From Bacteroidota bacterium (GTDB lineage Bacteria > Bacteroidota > Bacteroidia > Flavobacteriales > Flavobacteriaceae), in contig JAEZGB010000046.1 in assembly GCA_023437485.1 (NCBI GenBank), positions 1-5,132 on the forward strand: a DNA stretch of 5,132 nucleotides, read 5' to 3'. The position numbers and the translations under genes were made by a program. This document shows, piece by piece, positions 1 through 5,132 of this stretch (positions are counted from its first letter, which is position 1; the number at the start of each line of letters is the position of its first letter). The notes below the pieces were generated by a model. It worked only from the letters and a program-made list of their open reading frames with translations. It did no database searches and was not told the DNA's origin.

Positions 1-509
1 ACATCATGGAAATTAAAAACGTGAACCGCGGGCGAATCAGCGATTACCTTAATAAATATCCAGCCGCTAAATACGTTGCGGGCAAACGCCCCTGGGAAGT
101 TAAATGTGACGTGGCGCTTCCGTGCGCAACGCAAAACGAACTCAATGGCGACGAGGCCAAAATGCTGGTGGAGAACGGCTGCATCTGCGTGTCAGAAGGC
201 GCCAACATGCCGTCGACACCGGAGGCTGTGACGGTTTTCCAAAACGCCAGGATTCTTTTCGCGCCGGGCAAGGCTTCAAACGCCGGCGGGGTTGCCACAT
301 CAGGTCTTGAAATGTCGCAAAACTCGCTTCGCCTGAGCTGGACTTCCGAAGAGGTTGACGAGAGGCTCAAAAGCATTATGCTCAACATCCACTCATCTTG
401 CGTGGCGTTTGGCGCCGATGGTTCCGGTTATGTTGATTACGTCAAAGGCGCAAACATCGCCGGTTTTGTCAAGGTCGCCGACGCGATGCTGGCACAGGGA
501 GTTGTTTAA
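1..509 (+). CDS. gdhA: Glutamate dehydrogenase (NADP-type, hexameric), C-terminal part; 5' end outside window
   Basis: The enzyme interconverts 2-oxoglutarate plus ammonium and glutamate in the cytoplasm, using NAD(P)H. The window holds about the last 168 codons of a family usually near 450 residues. The reading frame runs in from the left edge (first full codon at 3-5), so the ATG at 6 is internal and not the start. Family motifs in order, numbered from that Met, are DVALPCATQNEL (35-46) in the dinucleotide-binding domain, EGANMP (64-69), and FAPGK followed by NAGGVATSGLEM (85-103), which contains the substrate-pocket serine. The C-terminus GFVKVADAMLAQGVV closely resembles the end of E. coli GdhA, so the true stop is present. 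This resemblance favours the NADP-dependent biosynthetic form, but the cofactor-specifying region is upstream and cannot be read. A terminator hairpin follows 21 bases after the stop, which separates the gene from porZ. Confidence 0.96.
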   Translation, partial: IMEIKNVNRGRISDYLNKYPAAKYVAGKRPWEVKCDVALPCATQNELNGDEAKMLVENGCICVSEGANMPSTPEAVTVFQNARILFAPGKASNAGGVATSGLEMSQNSLRLSWTSEEVDERLKSIMLNIHSSCVAFGADGSGYVDYVKGANIAGFVKVADAMLAQGVV

Positions 510-530
510 TTCTCAGATTATTTTAGAAAT

Positions 531-554
531 AAGGGCTGTCTTCGGGCAGCCTTT
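531..554 (+). terminator. Rho-independent-type terminator hairpin after gdhA
   Basis: A 10-bp stem, AAGGGCTGTC paired with GGCAGCCTTT, closes on a TTCG loop. The closing C-G pair makes the very stable cUUCGg tetraloop; two pairs in the stem are G-U wobbles. The 3' arm ends in TTT and is followed by an AT-only tract (555-572) rather than a long T run. Its position 21 bases after the gdhA stop fits transcription termination for that gene. The minus-strand reading lacks a good T tract, so it is probably one-directional. Confidence 0.85.
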
Positions 555-568
555 ATAATTATTATAAT

Positions 569-589
569 TTTTGAATTGTGAATTTTGAA
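569..589 (+). repeat. Left heptamer array, three TTTTGAA units (one imperfect)
   Basis: Three adjacent 7-base units read TTTTGAA (569-575), TTGTGAA (576-582, one mismatch) and TTTTGAA (583-589). They are the reverse complement of the TTCAAAA units at 781-808, so the two arrays form an imperfect inverted pair around a core of about 190 bp. Function unknown. Chance similarity of AT-rich DNA is possible but less likely given exact heptamer phasing on both sides. Confidence 0.75.
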
Positions 590-780
590 TTTTTGGTCTG
601 TTGGTAGCTTCAAGAGCAAATTGCTCATCGTGGTTCTGAATATTAGTATTGAGATCATCAATTATGGCAACAGCATATCTGAGCGATGGTCTGGTGAAGT
701 TGATGTTTGTAGCTGTAGTTTGAACCTTTCAAATTGGCAAATTGCATCCTCAGCCGGGTTCATTGTTGTTAGAACTCCAA
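590..780. other. Core between inverted heptamer arrays; no convincing gene
   Basis: This stretch has no credible protein gene. The forward frame from 585 to 815 (76 codons) starts in one repeat array and ends by translating the other, which is typical of a spurious call. The longest stop-free minus-strand frame (728 down to 516) has no start codon. A 13-base perfect palindrome, GAGCAA-A-TTGCTC, lies at 614-626. No tRNA-like or riboswitch-like fold was recognised by eye. It may be a decayed insertion or simple intergenic DNA; its origin cannot be decided from the sequence. Confidence 0.5.
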
Positions 781-808
781 TTCAAAATTCAAAATTCAAA
801 ATTCAAAA
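781..808 (+). repeat. Right heptamer array, four perfect TTCAAAA units
   Basis: Four exact tandem copies of TTCAAAA occupy 781-808, with a partial unit (CCAA) before them. The array is in inverted orientation to the one at 569-589. It ends about 24 bases upstream of the TATATTTG motif at 833-840, so it sits at or just above where the -33 region of a porZ promoter would fall. Short tandem repeats of this kind can change copy number by slipped-strand mispairing; whether this one does is not visible here. Confidence 0.9.
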
Positions 809-832
809 TCCTTAAAACCACGTCATCTCCTT

Positions 833-840
833 TATATTTG
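833..840 (+). promoter_or_regulatory. Candidate Bacteroidota -7 promoter element for porZ-recO
   Basis: TATATTTG matches the TAnnTTTG -7 consensus used by the primary sigma factor in Bacteroidota. It lies 16 bases before the porZ ATG, which would give a very short leader of roughly 10-12 bases. No clear TTG -33 element is seen at about 19-21 bases upstream; A-rich repeat DNA lies there instead. The match and the location support a promoter, while the missing upstream box lowers certainty. Confidence 0.55.
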
Positions 841-856
841 TACTAAATTCCGCCGA

Positions 857-3148
857 ATGAAACGACTTTTACCACTCGTTATCCTTTTCTGGGCTTTTGC
901 CACGCAGGCGCAAGACGCGCGCTGGAAAGGGTACTTTTCGTATAACGAGATTCGCGATTTGTCGCAATCTGCCACATCTTTCTACGCGGCTTCGGAAAAT
1001 GCGCTTTTCTCCAAAAATCTGGCATCGGGACAAATTAAGACCACCAATACGGTCGATGGCCTCTCGGGTCAAACCATCACCGCACTCTATTACAGTACAT
1101 TGTCCAACAAAACCATGATCGGTTATGACAATGGCCTCATCATCATCATCAACGAAGCCGATGGCTCGATGCTCAATGTCGTGGACATCATAAACAAACA
1201 ACTGCCCAACAATATTAAGCGCGTCAACCATTTCATGGAAGTTTCCGGCATCGTTTACGTTTCGTGCGATTTTGGGATCGTGCAGTATAATCTTCTGACA
1301 AATGGATTTGGCGACACCTATTTTATGGGGCCAAACGGGGCAGAAATTCCTGTAAGGCAAACTGCTGTTTACGATGGCTACCTGTATGCAGCGACTTCGG
1401 TGGGAATCAGGCGCGCGCTGCTCACTAACCCAAATTTGATTGATTTCGCGCAATGGTCCACTGTTATGAACGGGGATTGGACGGGCATCGCAACAGTCGA
1501 GGACCAGCTTGCTGCCGTTACCTCATTTGGCCAATTGAACCGATGGAATGGTTCAGGGTTTGTTCCATTCGCCACGTTGCCCATGGCGGCAGTGGATCTG
1601 CGCAGCGTGAATTCCAATCTGCTCGTGACCACTGCCGACCGCGTTTATATTTACAATGCTACGTTGGGCCCCGTTGTCCAGTTTGACAGCAATATCGTGC
1701 CTGAAATGGACGCCGAATTTACCGCCGCCACCATGATAGGGACACAGATCATCATCGGAACCAGGGAAGACGGCGTGCTGGTCAGCGAGATTTCAAATCC
1801 AACCTTTTTTGAAAACATCCGCCCTGACGGCCCCGCCCGCAACAATATCTTTTCAATCAATACGGAAAGCAGCAATCTATGGGCTGTTTATGGAACCTAC
1901 ACTGAGGAATTTGATCCATTTCCCCTTGACACCTACGGTCTCAGTAAATTTAACGGCACCTCGTGGCTCAACATCCCCTATGAGGAGGTGCACGAACCCG
2001 GGAAAGAGGCGTATGACCTTGTTCGGGTAACGGTAAACCCGCAGGACGAAAACAATATTTTTGTGAGTTCCTATTCGTCAGGGCTTTTGGAATTCCAGAA
2101 TGACGTCCTGGTGATGCAATACGACCAGACCAATTCAGGGTTGGAATCGCTTGTTGACCCCAGCGCGCCAACGTACATCAGCGTGCGGGTAGAACAGTCT
2201 GCCTTTGACCGCCAGGGCAATCTATGGATGACCAACGGGCTTATCCAGGATCCGCTCAAAGTTTTGCGCACTGACGGCAGTTGGCAATCCTATGAAATGA
2301 CCGGCATCTTAAATTCCTTTTTCGGCGCCCGCTTTGGCAAACTCGTCATTGACAAGAACAACACCAAATGGATGGCCACGACCACCGATGGCGTTGTAGG
2401 CTTTAATGAAAACGGTAACATTTTCAAGAAAATCACTTTCGGGTCTGACAACGGAAATTTGCCAAGCCCCGATGTTCGCGCCCTTGCCATCGACAACCGA
2501 AACCAACTTTGGATCGGGACCCGCCGGGGATTACGGGTTTTGCCAAGCGTTGACCGGTTCCAGAACCAGGGCCCGCTGACCTCCAACGCAATCATCATTT
2601 TGGAGGATGACGTGGCGCAGGAACTCCTTTTTGAGCAGTTTATCACAGACATTGCCGTCGATGGCGCCAACAACAAATGGGTAGCCACCGCCGATTCGGG
2701 TGTGTTTTTGCTTTCGTCCAACGGGCAGGAAACTATCCATAGGTTTACTTCCACCAATTCACCGCTGCCCAGCAATACGGTGAATGATATCGGGATTAAC
2801 ATGGCCACCGGCGAGGTGTTTTTTGCCACCGACAAAGGCATGGTTTCTTTCAAGGGAACAGCCACCGGGGCCGCGGGGAATCTCAATAACGTGATTGTTT
2901 ACCCGAATCCCGTTCGTCCCGAATTCAACGGCACGGTCAAGATTGCCGGGCTTTTGGACCGCGCCAACATCAAGATTGCCGACATCGAGGGCAATTTGGT
3001 TTACGAGACGATTTCGGAGGGCGGAACCATCGAGTGGGACACGACTGCATTTGGCAAATACCGCGTCGCTTCGGGTGTTTACATGATCTTTATTTCGGCC
3101 GAGGACGGAGGCGAAACCAAGGTCAAGAAGGTCATGGTGATTCGCTAA
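857..3148 (+). CDS. porZ: PorZ-like exported beta-propeller protein with C-terminal T9SS-type domain
   Basis: A 763-residue protein. Residues 1-18 form a Sec signal peptide (KR, then a hydrophobic LLPLVILFWAFA core, with likely cleavage after A18 in ATQA-QD). The rest of the body reads as beta-propeller blades. The clearest repeats, of the two-component-regulator-propeller type, are DRQGNLWMTNGL (451-462), DKNNTKWMATTTDGVVGF (499-516), DNRNQLWIGTRRGLRVL (546-562) and DGANNKWVATADSGVFLL (602-619). Residues about 679-763 are a C-terminal domain with VYPNPV (681-686), GNLVYE and a GVYMIFISAEDGGETK-type end, as in T9SS sorting domains. In Porphyromonas gingivalis, PorZ has two propellers plus such a domain and works at the cell surface with PorU, PorV and PorQ to attach secreted cargo to anionic LPS. 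Length, architecture and its place directly before recO support PorZ. The alternative is another propeller protein that is itself T9SS cargo. The ATG at 857 was chosen because it immediately precedes the signal peptide; no Shine-Dalgarno is visible. Confidence 0.8.
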   Translation: MKRLLPLVILFWAFATQAQDARWKGYFSYNEIRDLSQSATSFYAASENALFSKNLASGQIKTTNTVDGLSGQTITALYYSTLSNKTMIGYDNGLIIIINEADGSMLNVVDIINKQLPNNIKRVNHFMEVSGIVYVSCDFGIVQYNLLTNGFGDTYFMGPNGAEIPVRQTAVYDGYLYAATSVGIRRALLTNPNLIDFAQWSTVMNGDWTGIATVEDQLAAVTSFGQLNRWNGSGFVPFATLPMAAVDLRSVNSNLLVTTADRVYIYNATLGPVVQFDSNIVPEMDAEFTAATMIGTQIIIGTREDGVLVSEISNPTFFENIRPDGPARNNIFSINTESSNLWAVYGTYTEEFDPFPLDTYGLSKFNGTSWLNIPYEEVHEPGKEAYDLVRVTVNPQDENNIFVSSYSSGLLEFQNDVLVMQYDQTNSGLESLVDPSAPTYISVRVEQSAFDRQGNLWMTNGLIQDPLKVLRTDGSWQSYEMTGILNSFFGARFGKLVIDKNNTKWMATTTDGVVGFNENGNIFKKITFGSDNGNLPSPDVRALAIDNRNQLWIGTRRGLRVLPSVDRFQNQGPLTSNAIIILEDDVAQELLFEQFITDIAVDGANNKWVATADSGVFLLSSNGQETIHRFTSTNSPLPSNTVNDIGINMATGEVFFATDKGMVSFKGTATGAAGNLNNVIVYPNPVRPEFNGTVKIAGLLDRANIKIADIEGNLVYETISEGGTIEWDTTAFGKYRVASGVYMIFISAEDGGETKVKKVMVIR

Positions 3149-3855
3149 TGCGCATTTCGACCCGGGCCATCGTGATCAGCGCGCTTCGGTACCAGGAAAA
3201 AAGCCTGATCGTGCGCTGTTTTACCCGCGAGGCCGGGCTCAAGTCGTATTTCGTCCAAAGTTCTTCATCGGCAAAAAACAAAAAGGCCGCCTATTTCCAG
3301 CCGCTCACCATCCTGGACATCGAAGCCGTCCACAAAAACAAGGGCACGCTGGAACAATTCCGCGAGATCCGGCTGGCCATTCCCTACGAGACCATCGCTT
3401 CCAACATGGTCAAGAGCTCAATTGCGATTTTCGTCGCCGATGTTTTGCACCACGCCATTCGCGAGGAGGAAGCCAACATCGACCTTTATCAATTCCTGGA
3501 GACGGCGCTCATCTGGCTTGACCAGCACTCGGAGACGGCCAATTTTCATCTGATCCTGATGCTCGAAATCACCAAATTCCTTGGTTTTTATCCCGATGTC
3601 AGCAATATTTCGGCCGGATATTTTGAAATGACCGAAGGCATTTTTACCAACCATCCCGGTGTTTCCTGCCTTTCCGATACGCAAACGCACCTTTTCAAGC
3701 GATTGATCGGGCTGAGGTTCAGCACCGCTCAGAACATGTTCTCGGGCAATGAACGGCAGGCGCTCTTGCGAATCCTGCTCGATTATTACAAACTTCACCT
3801 GGAGGGTTTCCGCGAGCCCAAATCGCTCGAAGTTCTGCGAGAGCTATTTTCGTGA
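3148..3855 (+). CDS. recO: DNA repair protein RecO
   Basis: A 235-residue protein, matching the usual RecO length of about 240. RecO binds single-stranded DNA and SSB and, with RecR, loads RecA onto gapped DNA in the RecF pathway of recombinational repair. The N-terminus (TRAIVISALRYQEKSLIVRC, residues 5-24, then FTREAGLKSYFV) is the RecO OB-fold, about residues 1-80. The remainder is the mainly helical domain, including LILMLEITKFLGFYPD (135-150). Only two cysteines (24 and 174) are present, so the four-cysteine zinc module of some RecO proteins is absent. The start at 3148 is preferred over the in-frame ATG at 3034, because the 38 extra residues would be translated from inside porZ and do not resemble RecO. 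Its ATG shares one base with the porZ stop (TAATG), which suggests co-transcription and translational coupling by reinitiation. Confidence 0.93.
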   Translation: MRISTRAIVISALRYQEKSLIVRCFTREAGLKSYFVQSSSSAKNKKAAYFQPLTILDIEAVHKNKGTLEQFREIRLAIPYETIASNMVKSSIAIFVADVLHHAIREEEANIDLYQFLETALIWLDQHSETANFHLILMLEITKFLGFYPDVSNISAGYFEMTEGIFTNHPGVSCLSDTQTHLFKRLIGLRFSTAQNMFSGNERQALLRILLDYYKLHLEGFREPKSLEVLRELFS

Positions 3856-3903
3856 GCCTCACGGCACTAAGTGCAAGCGGGTCAACTTATTGAAAAAAAT
3901 CAC

Positions 3904-3911
3904 TACTTTCG
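3904..3911 (+). promoter_or_regulatory. Candidate -7 promoter element for ileS
   Basis: TACTTTCG differs by one base from the Bacteroidota TAnnTTTG consensus and lies 24 bases before the ileS ATG. A TTG occurs at 3890-3892, but the 11-base gap is shorter than the usual spacing to a -33 box, and no better box is seen. It lies in the 80-base gap after recO, where an ileS promoter would be expected. Support is modest. Confidence 0.35.
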
Positions 3912-3935
3912 CAGTCCGAATAAAGAAACTGCCTG

Positions 3936-5132
3936 ATGAACGATAAATTCACGGAGTACAAAGGCCTTGATTTGCCGGGTGCGGCCAAGGAGGTACTTGA
4001 CTTCTGGAAACAAGAAAATATTTTTGAAAAGAGCGTCTCGACCCGCGAAGGGAAGACGCCTTTTGTCTTTTTTGAGGGACCGCCGTCGGCCAACGGGCTG
4101 CCCGGGATCCACCACGTCATGGCGCGCGCCATCAAGGACATCTTTTGCCGATACAAGACCCAAAAAGGCTACCAGGTCAAGCGCTAGGCGGGCTGGGACA
4201 CGCACGGGCTTCCGGTTGAACTGGGAACCGAAAAGGAACTCGGGATCACCAAGGAAGACATTGGCACCAAAATTTCCATCGAGGAGTACAACGAGGCCTG
4301 CAAACGCACGGTCATGCGCTATACCGACGTGTGGAATGACCTGACCGAAAAGATGGGGTATTGGGTCGATATGAACGATCCGTACATCACCTACAAGCCC
4401 AAATACATGGAATCGGTGTGGTGGCTTTTGAAGCAGATCTATGACAGGGGCCTGATGTACAAGGGCTACACCATCCAACCGTATTCGCCCAAGGCGGGAA
4501 CGGGGCTGAGTTCACATGAGGTCAACCAACCGGGAACTTACCGCGATGTCACCGATACCACGATCGTGGCGCAGTTCAAGGCCAAAAACGAATCGCTGCC
4601 AGACTTTTTGCAGGGCTTCGGCGAAGTGCACATCCTCGCCTGGACCACAACGCCCTGGACTTTGCCTTCAAACACGGCGCTTACCGTCGGGCCAAAGATC
4701 GATTATGTCTTGGTCCGGACGTTCAACCAATATACGTTCAGCCCAATCAATGTTGTACTCGCGAAAAACCTCGTCGGCAAACAGTTTGGCAAGAATTATT
4801 TCGAGAGCGCCGATGAGGCCGATTTCGGTAATTTCAAGGAGGGCGACAAAAAGATTCCGTACCAAATTGTAGCCGAAGCCAAGGGCGAGATGCTTGTGGG
4901 AATTAGGTACGAACAGTTGCTCCCGTGGGCGCTGCCTTTTGAGAATGCCGAAAATGCCTTCCGTGTCATCGCCGGCGATTTCGTGACAACCGAGGACGGA
5001 ACCGGAATCGTGCACACCGCGCCCACATTTGGTGCCGACGATGCGCGCGTTGCCAAGGAAGCCACTCCCGAGGTGCCACCGATGCTGGTATTGGACCAAA
5101 ACGGCAACCCACAACCTCTGGTTGACCTTCAG
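3936..5132 (+). CDS. ileS: Isoleucyl-tRNA synthetase, N-terminal third, interrupted by in-frame TAG; 3' end outside window
   Basis: A class I synthetase that charges tRNA-Ile in the cytoplasm and edits mischarged valine. The frame holds 399 codons of a protein expected to be about 1,100 or more residues. Visible landmarks are the N-terminus KFTEYKGLDLP, then EGPPSANGLPGIHH (47-60), where the ATP-binding signature reads GIHH instead of HxGH. After these come GWDTHGLPVE (86-95), YSPKAGTGLSSHEVN (183-197), the editing-domain motif WTTTPWTLPSNTAL (236-249) and GTGIVHTAPTFGADD (355-369). The KMSKS loop lies beyond the window. These features mark the long eukaryote-like bacterial type. Codon 84 is TAG (4185-4187), which cuts the product to 83 residues if read as stop; the frame then stays open and conserved to the window edge. 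The next in-frame ATG (4314) would omit the active-site signature, so reinitiation would not rescue charging. The start at 3936 fits the family N-terminus; no Shine-Dalgarno is visible. As written, the gene is either broken, recoded or misread at one base. Confidence 0.93.
4185..4187 (+). other. In-frame amber codon within ileS (codon 84)
   Basis: The codons read AAG CGC TAG GCG GGC TGG, giving VKR-stop-AGWDTHGLPVE. The family pattern as I recall it has lysine (VKRKAGWDTHGLPVE), and AAG differs from TAG only at the first base. There is no frame shift on either side. The three other stop codons visible in the window are TAA (gdhA, porZ) and TGA (recO), so nothing else here shows TAG being used as a terminator or as sense. 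Confidence 0.97.

Noticed and set aside
613..627. GAGCAA-A-TTGCTC palindrome as a terminator or operator
   Set aside because: With one central base it is a poor hairpin, it has no T tract, and it lies over 200 bases from the next gene. There is no evidence for a binding protein.
585..815. Forward 76-codon open frame in the gdhA-porZ gap
   Set aside because: It starts within the left repeat array, and its tail (NSKFKIQN) is a translation of the TTCAAAA array. No domain or sensible start context is visible, and composition is that of intergenic DNA.
2290..2886. Long antisense open frame (198 codons) inside porZ
   Set aside because: It is a shadow of the well-supported propeller coding sequence, with no recognisable domain or start signal. 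Other antisense frames at 869-1453, 3418-3798, 3903-4478 and 4668-5114 were rejected for the same reason.
3034..3147. Upstream in-frame ATG extending RecO by 38 residues into porZ
   Set aside because: The extra residues are an out-of-frame reading of porZ codons and do not resemble RecO. The ATG at 3148 gives the family N-terminus and length.
4185..4187. Genome-wide TAG reassignment (alternative genetic code)
   Set aside because: Only one in-frame TAG occurs across four gene regions, and it replaces an expected lysine. TAG codes known from phages infecting Bacteroidota read it as glutamine. A single base change explains it more simply.

Overview
The window looks like a chromosomal housekeeping segment from a member of the Bacteroidota, most likely a flavobacterium with fairly GC-rich coding DNA. 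Three things suggest this: a PorZ-type protein of the type IX secretion system (T9SS), which is known only from this phylum; an isoleucyl-tRNA synthetase of the long, eukaryote-like type; and TAnnTTTG-like promoter motifs with no clear Shine-Dalgarno sequences. All genes are on the + strand.

Layout: (1) 1-509 is the 3' end of gdhA (glutamate dehydrogenase), closed by a UUCG-capped terminator hairpin at 531-554. (2) 555-856 is an AT-rich gap with no convincing gene. It holds a core of about 190 bp flanked by inverted arrays of one heptamer (TTTTGAA on the left, TTCAAAA x4 on the right), then a TATATTTG promoter motif just before the next gene. (3) 857-3148 encodes a 763-residue exported beta-propeller protein with a C-terminal T9SS-like domain, best read as PorZ. 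(4) 3148-3855 is recO, whose ATG shares one base with the porZ stop codon (TAATG), so the two probably form a translationally coupled pair. (5) 3936-5132 is the 5' third of ileS. Its frame is intact and well conserved except for one in-frame TAG at 4185-4187, at a position where relatives are expected to carry lysine (AAG).

The genes do not form one pathway: nitrogen assimilation, T9SS cell-surface attachment, recombination repair and tRNA charging lie side by side. The main points for a second look are the amber codon inside an essential gene, the swapped GIHH signature (in place of HxGH) in the synthetase active site, and the inverted heptamer arrays whose right-hand copy borders the porZ promoter region. 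No new multigene system, mobile element, CRISPR array or RNA gene could be supported.
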